Origin: JBDLRH01 sp039800165
GTDB taxonomy: Bacteria > Pseudomonadota > Gammaproteobacteria > Burkholderiales > Burkholderiaceae_C
Length of the DNA: 20,488 nt
Reading direction: 5' to 3'
NCBI GenBank assembly: GCA_039800165.1
Contig: JBDLRH010000045.1
Coordinates: 1-20,488, forward strand
The translations under genes were made by a program, and so were the position numbers. The notes beneath the pieces were generated by a model. That model had not been told where the DNA came from. It did no database searches and worked only from the letters and a program-made list of their open reading frames with translations. This document shows, piece after piece, positions 7,413-14,871 of the stretch (the stretch's first letter is position 1; every line of letters starts with the position of its first letter).

Positions 7413-7635
7413 CAGGATCTCCTCTTTTTCATGGTCGAGGGGGATTGTGCGAAGCCGGCAACAGGGCGGGAATTCCATTTGCGCGAAACCTGCTTTGCGT
7501 CGTGGACAAGGCAACTGTTGCCGGCGCCTTAACGCTGAATTGCCGGGTTTGAAATGGTCAGCGCGCGTCCAAGTGGCCACAGTTCGCCCTGGCAACCCCC
7601 GGGCCGTCGAGCCCATCACATTCAGGAGACAAGCC
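7413..7635. promoter_or_regulatory. Divergent control region between CoA-transferase and ABC importer genes
   Basis: This 223-base region must drive both the leftward CoA-transferase/Tct set and the rightward ABC/SDR/GST set, unless one side has only distal promoters. It is visibly less GC-rich than the genes. Ribosome sites bound it: GAGGAG (minus strand) at 7419-7424 and CAGGAG (plus strand) at 7623-7628. A compact dyad lies near its middle at 7510-7522. TTGCCG (7540-7545) and TTGAAA (7549-7554) are possible -35-like hexamers, but no matching -10 at proper spacing is convincing, so the promoters probably need an activator. The regulator is not adjacent. Confidence 0.55.
7510..7522. promoter_or_regulatory. 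Candidate operator, perfect 6-bp inverted repeat
   Basis: GGCAAC (7510-7515), one central T, then GTTGCC (7517-7522) make a perfect dyad in the middle of the divergent region. A second, wider dyad, AAGGC at 7508-7512 against GCCTT at 7526-7530, overlaps it. Its position is right for a shared operator; its identity as a protein site is inference, since a 13-base dyad could occur by chance in GC-rich DNA. Confidence 0.4.
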
Positions 7636-8844
7636 ATGTCACGACGCACGCGTACCCTCGCAGCCACCCTGACCGCCACTGCCGCGCTCGCGCTGGCTGC
7701 CGGCGCACAGGCGCAGGACAAGACCTTCAAGATCTACGGCTTCGGCGCCAAGAGCGGCGTGGTCGGCATCTTCGGCCAGCAAAGCGAAGCGGCCATGCAG
7801 GCCGCTGCCGCGATCATCAACCGCTCTGGCGGCATCACCCTGGGTGACGGCTCCAAGGCGCGACTGGTCATCGAATACCTCGATGACCGCTGCAACGCTG
7901 AAGAGGGCATCAATGCGCTGCGCCGCATCGCTTCGCAAAACGATGCGGTGGTCGCCATCGGCCCGACCTGTTCCAACGTGGCCGAGCCGGTGTTCGGCAT
8001 CCTGCAGAAGAAAGCGGGCGACGCCTCTGACTCGGGCATCCAGTTCCCGCTGTACACCGACGTTGCAGCCAAGGGCGGCCTGGCCTCGATTTCCCAGTGG
8101 GCCTTCCGCAACGTGCCCAGCGAAGCCAACATGTACAAGTCGATCTTCGAATGGGTCAAGACCACCCGTCCGGAGCTCAAGACCTTCTGGGGCGGCGTCG
8201 AGAAGGACTTTGCCCACAGCAACGCCACCTTCGGCGTGATCAAGACCCAGGCGGACAGCAACGGCCTGCAGGTGCTCGGCCAGTCGGAGTGGCTGCTCAA
8301 CGACACCAACTTCTCCAACCAGGTGCGCGAGATGAAGCGCGCCAACGCCGACGTGGTTGCCATTTCGGCGCACCCGTTCACCACCTGCGGTGTGCTCAAG
8401 GAGATGGCTCGCCAGAACGTCAAGCCCAAGCTGGTGGTCGGCCTCACCTCATCGTCGAGCATGGAAACGCTGCAGGGCTGCGGAGCACAGGCCGAGGGCC
8501 TGGTCATCCCGACCAGCTTTGCGCCGGTGACCGAAGAGGCCAAGCGCGCTGCAGCCGCGGTGCAGGCCGTCAATGCCAAGTACAACATGGACCTGCACAA
8601 CGCCGCCGCCTTCGAGAACGTGTTCACGCTCAAGGAACTGGTCGAGAAGCAGAAGATCATGGGCCGCCCGGACACGGTGCAGGCGGACCGCCAGAAGATG
8701 CGTGAGGCGCTGGCATCCATGAAGGAGACCAAGGGACTGCTCGGCAAGGTCGGTCGCACGGACGACCGCGAGGCGATCAAGCCTTACCTGTTCGTGCAGG
8801 CCAAGGCCGGCAACTGGATCGTGGCCCACACGCCCAAGCAGTAA
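7636..8844 (+). CDS. ABC transporter periplasmic substrate-binding protein (LivK/Leu-Ile-Val-binding type)
   Basis: Periplasmic receptor of the linked ABC importer. The protein has 402 residues: a Sec signal peptide (basic MSRRTR, Ala/Leu-rich core, probable cleavage after AQA at 26) and a two-lobed type I binding fold beginning KTFKIYGFGAKSG. AMQAAAAIINRSGGI (53-67) is the helix usually following the first strand in this family, and VVAIGPTCSNVAEPV at 105-119 is in the place where the ligand's carboxylate is normally bound. Four cysteines (C86, C112, C251, C282) could give two disulfides. The start is ATG at 7636 with CAGGAG seven bases upstream; upstream in-frame codons lack a signal peptide context. 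It is the first gene of the rightward operon and is followed by a strong stem-loop. Many LivK relatives in catabolic clusters bind aromatic acids or other carboxylates, so the amino-acid name should not be taken as the substrate. Confidence 0.95.
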   Translation: MSRRTRTLAATLTATAALALAAGAQAQDKTFKIYGFGAKSGVVGIFGQQSEAAMQAAAAIINRSGGITLGDGSKARLVIEYLDDRCNAEEGINALRRIASQNDAVVAIGPTCSNVAEPVFGILQKKAGDASDSGIQFPLYTDVAAKGGLASISQWAFRNVPSEANMYKSIFEWVKTTRPELKTFWGGVEKDFAHSNATFGVIKTQADSNGLQVLGQSEWLLNDTNFSNQVREMKRANADVVAISAHPFTTCGVLKEMARQNVKPKLVVGLTSSSSMETLQGCGAQAEGLVIPTSFAPVTEEAKRAAAAVQAVNAKYNMDLHNAAAFENVFTLKELVEKQKIMGRPDTVQADRQKMREALASMKETKGLLGKVGRTDDREAIKPYLFVQAKAGNWIVAHTPKQ

Positions 8845-8856
8845 TCGCCGCCTGCG

Positions 8857-8891
8857 GCAGGGAACAGGGCCAACGCGTGCCTGTTCCCTGC
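8857..8891 (+). promoter_or_regulatory. Intercistronic stem-loop after the binding-protein gene
   Basis: GCAGGGAACAGG (8857-8868) and CCTGTTCCCTGC (8880-8891) are exact reverse complements around an 11-base loop, 12 bases past the stop codon. No T-run follows, so it is not a classic intrinsic terminator. In other binding-protein-dependent operons such hairpins protect the upstream mRNA and leave the receptor in excess over the membrane subunits; a partial or Rho-assisted terminator is the alternative. The rest of the 173-base gap shows nothing recognisable. Confidence 0.75.
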
Positions 8892-9017
8892 GCGCATCGG
8901 CCCGTCACCCGTCATCCGACACCCACCGAACACGCCTGCCGGCCTGGCGATCGGCACGATGCGCGCGGCGCCCTGTGCGTGCCGCATCCCGCCCGCTGAC
9001 CCGCACCGGACCGCCCC

Positions 9018-9902
9018 ATGGACTTGCTGGACCTCATCGATCTCGCGCAGTCGCTCATCGACGGCGTGCTGTTCGGTACCACCTATTCGCTCATCGGCAT
9101 CGGCTTCACGCTCATCTTCGGCGTGATGCACAAGATCAACCTGTCGTATGCCGCTGCGTCCATCGGCGCGGCCTACCTCAGCCTGATCCTGGTGTCGCTG
9201 GTGCCTGCACCGGTGGTGTACGCGGGCGCAGCGCTCATGGGCGGGGTGCTCGGCTGGCTGATCTACCTGATCTGCTTTCGCTTCCTGCCGATCAACAACC
9301 CGCTGGCCACGCTGATGTCCACCGTGGGCATGCTGCTGGCCATCGAGGAGCTGATCTCGCACCTCACACTGGGCATGCCGCAAAACTACCCGGCGCTGTT
9401 TGCCAGCACCAACATCGAGATCGGCCAGTTCTTCCTTCGCGGAGACCTGATCTTCGTCTTCCTGCTGGGCTGCGTGGCCATGGTGGCACTGACGCTGCTG
9501 CTCAAGCGCACCCGGCTGGGGCTGGCCACGCGTGCGGTGGCGCAGCAGCCGGTGGCCGCACAGCTGTGCGGCATGGGCGTGAATGCGACCAACGCCAACA
9601 CCTTCATCATTGCCGGCCTGCTCGGCGGCACCGCCGGTGCCATGGCGGGTGCGGCCATCGGGGTGCTGTCGCCGCTGATGACGCTGCCGCTCACCGTCAA
9701 GGGCCTGGTGGTCACCGTGATCGGCGGGTTGGGCAGCATTCCGGGCGCCATCGTCGCCGGCCTGATCGTCGGCGGCGTGGAAAACCTGTTTCAGTTCCTG
9801 CGTGGCGTCAGCGAGCGCGACATCTACGTGATGCTGATGCTGTTTGCCTTCCTCGTGTTCCGCCCGGGCGGGCTGTTCGCTGCGCCCGGCGGTCGCGACT
9901 GA
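9018..9902 (+). CDS. livH: Branched-chain-type ABC transporter permease, LivH family (first copy)
   Basis: Inner-membrane channel subunit. The 294-residue, very hydrophobic protein has about eight predicted spans. Near the N-terminus it has DGVLFGTTYSLIGIGFTLIFGVMHKINLSYAA, the standard LivH opening (here shown as two pieces: DGVLFGTTYSLIGIGFTL, then IFGVMHKINLSYAA). The cytoplasmic coupling loop lies in RAVAQQPVAAQLCGMGVN, and GLVVTVIGGLGSIPGAIVAG marks the last conserved stretch. The ATG at 9018 fits the family start, but upstream there is only a weak CGGA, so expression may be lower than that of the binding protein. It lies 173 bases after that gene and 21 bases before the first LivM-type gene. 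It presumably pairs with that LivM protein. Confidence 0.93.
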   Translation: MDLLDLIDLAQSLIDGVLFGTTYSLIGIGFTLIFGVMHKINLSYAAASIGAAYLSLILVSLVPAPVVYAGAALMGGVLGWLIYLICFRFLPINNPLATLMSTVGMLLAIEELISHLTLGMPQNYPALFASTNIEIGQFFLRGDLIFVFLLGCVAMVALTLLLKRTRLGLATRAVAQQPVAAQLCGMGVNATNANTFIIAGLLGGTAGAMAGAAIGVLSPLMTLPLTVKGLVVTVIGGLGSIPGAIVAGLIVGGVENLFQFLRGVSERDIYVMLMLFAFLVFRPGGLFAAPGGRD

Positions 9903-9923
9903 GCACGGCAGGAGGGAAGCGAC

Positions 9924-10859
9924 ATGGATTTCTATCTCGGACTCGCCCAGGTCATCGGCATCCACACGCTGCTGGGGCTGTCGGCGTGGTGTGTGCTGCA
10001 CACCGGCCAGGTCAGCCTGGCGCAGGGCGGCTTCTTTGCCATTGGCGCCTACACCGCCGGCATGCTCACCTCCATGTGGGGCTTGCCGCTGGCGCTGGCC
10101 CTGGCGGTCGGCGCTTTGCTGGCCGCAGCGGTGGCGGTGGCGGTGGGCTTTCCGGCGCTGCGCGTCAAGGGGCTGATGCTGGTGGTGGCTACCACCGCCT
10201 TCGCCGAGATCGTGCGGCTGTTTTTCTTCAACCTGAAGTGGCGCGTGCAGACGCCACAAGGCCCGGTCGGCCCCGACGGCAGCCTGGGCTTTGGCGGCAT
10301 CCGCTACTTCCCGGGCAACGGCTGGACCACGCTGGAGGTCTGCATCCTGATCTGGGTGCTGGTGGGCTCGGTGATGCTGGCGTTGTGGTGGCTGGACCGC
10401 TCGCGTGTGGGCACCTTGTGGCGCGCCGTGGGTGAAGATGAGCTGGCCGCACAGAGCGCCGGCATCAACCTCACCGCCGCCAAGGTGTCGGCGTTCGGCA
10501 TCGGCGGGGCCATCGCCGGGCTGGCAGGGGGCGTGTTCGCGCACTACGCCACCCACATCGAGCACAACAACTTCTCCATCCTGCTGGCCACCTTTGCGAT
10601 TGCCTATCCGATCATCGGCGGGCTGTCGAGCCTGGCGGGCACGCTGCTTGCCGTGATCTTCATCCAGGGCTTCCTGCTGGAGGGCCTGCGCTTCATTGGC
10701 GACTGGCGCAGCCTGATGTTTGGCGTGCTGATCGTCGTGGTGATGCTGGTGCGCCCGGGCGGGTTTCTCAATCGCTCGCTCGGGCAGGGCCTGGGCCTGC
10801 GGCGCGCCGCAGCGAAGCACAAGGAAGGCAGCCAGACCAAGGAGGCCACCCATGCTTGA
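9924..10859 (+). CDS. livM: Branched-chain-type ABC transporter permease, LivM family (first copy)
   Basis: Second inner-membrane channel subunit, 311 residues, about the usual size for the short form of LivM. LHTGQVSLAQGGFFAIGAYT (26-45) is the typical LivM motif, FPALRVKGLMLVVATTAFAEI follows at about 72-92 (GLMLVVATTAFAEI being the best conserved piece), and the coupling loop is AVGEDELAAQSAGIN. The C-terminal tail is basic and polar (RRAAAKHKEGSQTKEATHA). The ATG at 9924 has GGAGG upstream. The last 8 bases overlap the start of the LivG-type ATPase gene, whose AAGGAGG ribosome site (10839-10845) lies inside this gene, so the two are translationally coupled. Confidence 0.93.
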   Translation: MDFYLGLAQVIGIHTLLGLSAWCVLHTGQVSLAQGGFFAIGAYTAGMLTSMWGLPLALALAVGALLAAAVAVAVGFPALRVKGLMLVVATTAFAEIVRLFFFNLKWRVQTPQGPVGPDGSLGFGGIRYFPGNGWTTLEVCILIWVLVGSVMLALWWLDRSRVGTLWRAVGEDELAAQSAGINLTAAKVSAFGIGGAIAGLAGGVFAHYATHIEHNNFSILLATFAIAYPIIGGLSSLAGTLLAVIFIQGFLLEGLRFIGDWRSLMFGVLIVVVMLVRPGGFLNRSLGQGLGLRRAAAKHKEGSQTKEATHA

Positions 10860-11607
10860 GATGCGCAACCTCAGCCGCCACTTCGGCGGCGTCAAGGCGG
10901 TCGACGAACTCGACCTGACGGTCAACCGGGGCGAGATCCTCGGCCTGATCGGCCCGAACGGCTCGGGCAAGAGCACCACGGTCAACCTGATCACGGGGGT
11001 GTACCAGCCGACCGCAGGCAACGTGGTCTTCAAGGGCCAGGACATTTCGCAGCTCGCGCCGCACCAGCGCTGCGAGCTCGGTCTTGCGCGCACCTTCCAG
11101 AACATCCGCCTGTTCGGCCACCTCACCGTGTGGCAGAACCTGTGGGCCGCGCGCGTGGTGCGCGAAGGCGGCTGGGCCGGCTTCAAGCAGCGCTGGCTGT
11201 CCGGGGCGAGCGCTGCGCGCGAACAGGCCGAGGAGTTGCTGGTGTTCGGCGACCTGGCCCACAAGCGCGACATGCTGGCGGGCAACCTGGCCTTTGGCGA
11301 GCAGCGACGCCTGGAGCTGATCCGCGCGGCCGCTTCCGGCGCCGAGCTGCTGCTGCTGGACGAGCCTGCGGCCGGCATGAATGCCGAAGAGATCGACGAT
11401 CTGGACAACCGCATCCGCAGCCTGCGCGACCAGGGCCGCACCATCTTGCTGATCGAGCACCACATGGAGCTCGTGATGGAGGTCTGCGACCGGGTGGCGG
11501 TGCTCAACTTTGGTCGCAAGATCGCAGAGGGCACGCCGGCCCAAGTGCAGCAAGACGCCCAGGTGCGGGCTGCGTACCTCGGCACCGACGAGCCCGCTGC
11601 CGCCTGA
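10852..11607 (+). CDS. livG: Branched-chain-type ABC transporter ATPase, LivG family
   Basis: Cytoplasmic ATP-hydrolysing subunit, 251 residues, full length. Walker A is GPNGSGKST at 34-42, Q-loop Gln is Q83 in ARTFQNIRLF, Walker B is LLLLDEP with D170 and E171, and the switch His is H203 in IEHHM. The ABC signature reads NLAFGEQRRLE at 145-155, a normal LivG variant in which the usual LSGGQ is replaced by (L)xxGEQR. The start ATG at 10852 has AAGGAGG six bases upstream. It presumably forms a heterodimer with the LivF-type protein encoded next, and because no other ATPase is present in the window it may serve both permease pairs. Confidence 0.96.
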   Translation: MLEMRNLSRHFGGVKAVDELDLTVNRGEILGLIGPNGSGKSTTVNLITGVYQPTAGNVVFKGQDISQLAPHQRCELGLARTFQNIRLFGHLTVWQNLWAARVVREGGWAGFKQRWLSGASAAREQAEELLVFGDLAHKRDMLAGNLAFGEQRRLELIRAAASGAELLLLDEPAAGMNAEEIDDLDNRIRSLRDQGRTILLIEHHMELVMEVCDRVAVLNFGRKIAEGTPAQVQQDAQVRAAYLGTDEPAAA

Positions 11608-11646
11608 GTGCTGCGCCACCTTCCACCGCTTCTGACCCTGCCCGCC

Positions 11647-12363
11647 ATGCTCGAGATCACCGAACTTGCCACTGCCTACGGAAAGATCGAGGCCTTGAAG
11701 GGCGTGTCGCTGTCGGCGCAGGCCGGCGAGGTGACCTGCCTGCTCGGGCCCAACGGCGCGGGCAAGTCCACCCTGATGCTGACCCTGGCGGGCATCCTCA
11801 AGCCGCAACGCGGCTCGGTGAAGTTCGAGGGCGAGGAACTGGTGGGCAAGACGCCGGCACAGATCGTCGAGCGTGGCATGGCGCTGGTGCCGGAGAACCG
11901 GCTGGTGTTTCCGGCGCTCACGGTGCGCGAGAACCTCATGGCCGGCGCCTACAAGCGCCGCGACATGGCGGGCATCCGCAGCGACATCGATGCGATGTTC
12001 GGCCGCTTCCCGCGCCTGAAGGAGCGCACCGACCAGCTGGCCGGCACGCTGTCGGGCGGCGAGCAGCAGATGCTGGCGGTGGCACGCGCGCTGATGTCGC
12101 GTCCGCGCCTGCTGTTGATGGACGAGCCTTCGGTGGGCCTGGCGCCGCTGGTGGTGGCCGAGATCTTCTCGATCATCCGGCAGCTGCATGCCGAGGGCGT
12201 GAGCATCTTCCTGGTCGAGCAGAACGCGCACATGGCGCTGAAGGTCGCGCAGCACTTCTACCTGATGGAGCAGGGTCGCGTCAGCTTCTCGGGCAGCCCC
12301 GGCGAGCTGGCCGACGACGACGTGATCCAGCGCGCCTACCTCGGCCAGAAGCGCGCGGCCTGA
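11647..12363 (+). CDS. livF: Branched-chain-type ABC transporter ATPase, LivF family
   Basis: Second cytoplasmic ATPase subunit. From ATG at 11647 the protein is 238 residues, the usual LivF length, starting MLEITELATAYGKIEAL. Walker A is GPNGAGKST at 34-42, the signature is LSGGEQ at 135-140, Walker B LLLMDE at 155-160. In the switch region VEQN replaces the usual His, as is normal in LivF. VPENRLVFPALTVRENL is the characteristic Q-loop region. A GTG at 11608 directly after the LivG stop would add 13 residues (MLRHLPPLLTLPA) that do not belong to the family, so the ATG is preferred; neither start has a clear ribosome site. The 3' neighbour is the second permease pair after a 60-base gap with no visible signal. 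Confidence 0.94.
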   Translation: MLEITELATAYGKIEALKGVSLSAQAGEVTCLLGPNGAGKSTLMLTLAGILKPQRGSVKFEGEELVGKTPAQIVERGMALVPENRLVFPALTVRENLMAGAYKRRDMAGIRSDIDAMFGRFPRLKERTDQLAGTLSGGEQQMLAVARALMSRPRLLLMDEPSVGLAPLVVAEIFSIIRQLHAEGVSIFLVEQNAHMALKVAQHFYLMEQGRVSFSGSPGELADDDVIQRAYLGQKRAA

Positions 12364-12423
12364 GGCGGCGGCGCAGTCACTTCAGGCAGGCAGCGCAAGC
12401 GGGCACGGCGGGGCAGGGCTGCG

Positions 12424-13350
12424 ATGACCGACTGGCTGCAAACCACCATCGACGGATTGCTGGATGGCGGCTCTTACGCCATCGTGGGCCTGGGCCTGTC
12501 GCTGACGTTCGGCAGCCTGCGGCGACTGAACCTGGCCTATGGTGCCACTGCGATGCTGGCGGCCTATCTGGGCGCCTGGCTGCACGCGCGGCACCACGCG
12601 CCGGTGTGGCTGGTGGCCGTGACGGTGGTGGCATCGGCCACGGTGATCGGCTGGTATGTCGAGCGCCTTTGCTTTGCCGGCACGCGTGACGATGCCGCGC
12701 AGCCGCGCGGCGCGCCGATTGCCGGTGCCGACGGGCGCGAGGTGGTGGCGCTGGCCTCGAGCTTCGCGATCTGGATGCAGCTCGAGCAACTGGCGGTGAA
12801 TCTGCTGCCGCGCCACCTCAACGCGTTTCCCTCGCTGGCGGCTTCGGGCGACTGGGCCCTTGGCGAGCTGCTGATCCGCCCTGACCGCTTGCTGGTGGCG
12901 CTGCTCGCCGCCGGCCTGGTGCTTGGGTTGGCCGCCTGGCTTGAGCGATCGCGTGCCGGGCTGGCCTGGCGCGCCGCCGCAGACCACCGCAGTGCCGCGC
13001 ACCTGAGCGGCATGCCTGTGGCGCGGCTGCAGACGGCGGCGTTTTCGGTGGCCTGTGCGCTGTCGGGCGTGGCGGCGTTTGCGGTGTTGTCGCTGGACGG
13101 GCAGGTCACGCCGATGTTCGGCATGTGGGTGCTGCTCAAGGGCCTGGTGGCCGCGATGCTGGGGGGCCTTGGATCGGTGCGCGGCGTGCTGTGGGGCGGC
13201 CTGCTGCTGGGGGTGGTCGAGGCGCACGCACAGTCACTGTTCGGGGCGCAGGGTCGCGAGTTCGCCACCTATGCATTGCTGTTCGTGGTGCTGGTGGCGC
13301 CGTGGCGCCGCGGCGAGCGTGGTGCACTGAGCGGGGGGCTGCGCGCATGA
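12424..13350 (+). CDS. Branched-chain-type ABC transporter permease, LivH family (second, divergent copy)
   Basis: A second LivH-type channel subunit in the same operon, 308 residues with about eight spans. The family opening is present (DGLLDGGSYAIVGLGLSLTF, 11-30), as is the coupling loop RAAADHRSAAHLSGMPV and the late motif LKGLVAAMLGGLGSVRGVLWG. It is clearly diverged from the first LivH: the middle contains a polar insert GTRDDAAQPRGAPIAGADG (about 88-106) not seen in the first copy. So it looks like a different subfamily recruited next to the first pair, not a recent tandem duplication. It ends in an ATGA overlap with the second LivM gene. Its ribosome site is weak. Confidence 0.9.
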   Translation: MTDWLQTTIDGLLDGGSYAIVGLGLSLTFGSLRRLNLAYGATAMLAAYLGAWLHARHHAPVWLVAVTVVASATVIGWYVERLCFAGTRDDAAQPRGAPIAGADGREVVALASSFAIWMQLEQLAVNLLPRHLNAFPSLAASGDWALGELLIRPDRLLVALLAAGLVLGLAAWLERSRAGLAWRAAADHRSAAHLSGMPVARLQTAAFSVACALSGVAAFAVLSLDGQVTPMFGMWVLLKGLVAAMLGGLGSVRGVLWGGLLLGVVEAHAQSLFGAQGREFATYALLFVVLVAPWRRGERGALSGGLRA

Positions 13351-14285
13351 GCGGCGCAGCCGCGGCCTACGCGGTGGGGCTGGCCAGCGACATGGCCATC
13401 ATGTCGATGCTTGCGCTGTCGGCCTACCTGATGCTGCTGGTGGGCCGCGTGTCCTTCGGTCAGCAGGCGTTCTTCGGGCTGGGCGCCTATGCCTCGGGCG
13501 TGATGTCGGTCATGTTCCAGGCGCCCCTTGGCCTGGCGCTGGCAGCGGGTGCGGCTTTCGGGGCGCTGTGCTCGTGGCTGCTGGCGCTGCCCACGCTGCG
13601 CCTGTCGGGCCTGCACTATGCGGTGGCCACGCTGGCCTTTGGCGAGATGGCGCGCATTGCGCTGGGCTGGTGGCACTGGCAACGCCCGGGCGACGACGGT
13701 CCGGTGGGTCCCGCGGGCATCGAGGGCTTTCGCGACATCCGCTGGCTGCTGGAAAACGACGTGTCGCCCGCCGGGTATCTGGGTCTCACGCTGCTGGTGC
13801 TGCTGTGCGTGCTGGCAGTGCTGATGCGCGCCGAGCGCCTGCGCCTGGGCGTGGGGCTGCGCATGATCGGTCAGGACGACACGCTCGCCGCTGCACAGGG
13901 CATCGCGGTGAACCGCCTGCGCCTGTTTGCAGCGGCGCTGGCCGGCGGGCTGGCGGCGCTGGGCGGTGGCATGTATGCGCATCGCACCACGTACATCGAG
14001 CCGGCGGTGTTCGACCCGATGCTCGGCGTGCATGCGGTGGGCTATGCCCTGCTGGGTGGCCTGGGCACCGCGCTGGGCCCCTTGCTCGGCGTGATGCTTG
14101 ACCTGGGGCTGCTGGATGCCTCGCGCCTGCTGCCGGGCTGGCGCATGGTGATCTTCGGCGGGCTGGTGGCGCTGTTCCTGCGCTGGCGCCCGCGCGGCCT
14201 GCTGGACGAGGCGCTGGTGCATCGCATCGCAACGGCCTGGCCGCGGCGCGGCCACCACCCTGTTGTCCCCGATCGGAAGGAATGA
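13347..14285 (+). CDS. Branched-chain-type ABC transporter permease, LivM family (second, divergent copy)
   Basis: Second LivM-type channel subunit, 312 residues. LLVGRVSFGQQAFFGLGAYASG near residues 30-51 is the LivM motif (compare LHTGQVSLAQGGFFAIGAYT in the first copy), followed by LPTLRLSGLHYAVATLAFGE. The coupling loop is MIGQDDTLAAAQGIAVN. The start ATG at 13347 overlaps the previous gene's TGA by four bases, so the pair is translationally coupled. Reading frames extending upstream to 13125 lie inside the LivH gene and are not used. The C-terminus is basic and His-containing. It should pair with the second LivH and use the same LivG/LivF ATPases, which is inference. Confidence 0.92.
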   Translation: MSGAAAAYAVGLASDMAIMSMLALSAYLMLLVGRVSFGQQAFFGLGAYASGVMSVMFQAPLGLALAAGAAFGALCSWLLALPTLRLSGLHYAVATLAFGEMARIALGWWHWQRPGDDGPVGPAGIEGFRDIRWLLENDVSPAGYLGLTLLVLLCVLAVLMRAERLRLGVGLRMIGQDDTLAAAQGIAVNRLRLFAAALAGGLAALGGGMYAHRTTYIEPAVFDPMLGVHAVGYALLGGLGTALGPLLGVMLDLGLLDASRLLPGWRMVIFGGLVALFLRWRPRGLLDEALVHRIATAWPRRGHHPVVPDRKE

Positions 14286-14289
14286 AGCC

Positions 14290-14787
14290 ATGAACCTGCG
14301 ATCTGCATTTCGCCTGCGTTCAGCCGCCTGCCTCTTGGCGTCGGCCCTGCTGGGGGCGTCGTGGCTGCAGGCGCATGCGCAGGGTGCTGCATCGGGCGGC
14401 GGGCGGCCGCGCGCCGAGCTGCAGTGCGTGTCCCACGGCATGGGCCCGATGCTCGAGTGCGTGGTGGACCTCAGGCGCCGTGACGGCGCGCCGCTGGACG
14501 GCGCTCAGGTGACGCTGGGCGCATTGATGCCTTCCATGCCGATGGCCCACACCGTCAAGCCGATGAAGGCCGCGCCCACCGGCGCACCCGGCCAGTACAG
14601 GGCCACGCTGGAGCTCGAGATGCTGGGCGTGTGGGCGGTGGATATCGACATCTCCGGCCCGCTGCGCGACAAGTTCTCCCGCAACCTGGTGGTGCACGAG
14701 TGCCAGGGCAATGCCCGCTGCGCAGCCACGCCGGCCAAGCCCGCCGACATGGCACCGGCACGGCCGGGATCAGGGCACCGCCACTGA
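14290..14787 (+). CDS. Exported YtkA/FixH-like small protein of unknown role
   Basis: Encodes 165 residues. Residues 1-31 form a Sec signal peptide (RSAFRLRS, then an Ala/Leu core, probable cleavage after AHA at 30). The rest resembles the YtkA-like beta-sandwich domain: V-DLRRRDGAPLDGAQVTLG, a Met/His-rich loop LMPSMPMAHTVKPMK (79-93), then GQYRATLELEMLGVWAVDIDI (101-121). Related domains occur in FixH and in proteins linked to copper handling; M80, M83, M85, H87 and M92 could bind a metal, and C46, C57, C138 and C144 could form disulfides. The tail ends HRH. The start ATG at 14290 has GGAAGG upstream and lies 5 bases after the LivM stop, so it is cotranscribed. It has no known role in ABC import; family assignment is moderate, function unknown. 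Confidence 0.75.
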   Translation: MNLRSAFRLRSAACLLASALLGASWLQAHAQGAASGGGRPRAELQCVSHGMGPMLECVVDLRRRDGAPLDGAQVTLGALMPSMPMAHTVKPMKAAPTGAPGQYRATLELEMLGVWAVDIDISGPLRDKFSRNLVVHECQGNARCAATPAKPADMAPARPGSGHRH

Positions 14788-14871
14788 CCGCGCCGGCACG
14801 CTGCACCCCGACGTCTATCCGCTGACATCGCCTTCGCCTGATTCCCTCTTTATTCACTTCACCGCACACCC

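Noticed and set aside
8784..11672. An open frame of about 960 codons on the minus strand across the ABC importer genes
   Set aside because: Antisense to the binding protein, permease and LivG genes with intact motifs; composition is His/Gln/Ala/Arg-rich as expected for a shadow frame. No domain visible.
9018..14285. The second LivH/LivM pair as a recent tandem duplication or assembly error
   Set aside because: Proteins differ throughout, including loop motifs and a polar insert in the second LivH, so the two pairs are old paralogues.
14788..14871. Internal promoter before the SDR gene (CTGACA at 14822-14827, T-rich stretch near 14849-14856)
   Set aside because: The -35-like hexamer is good but no -10-like hexamer sits at 16-18 bases; the T-rich stretch is about 21 bases away.
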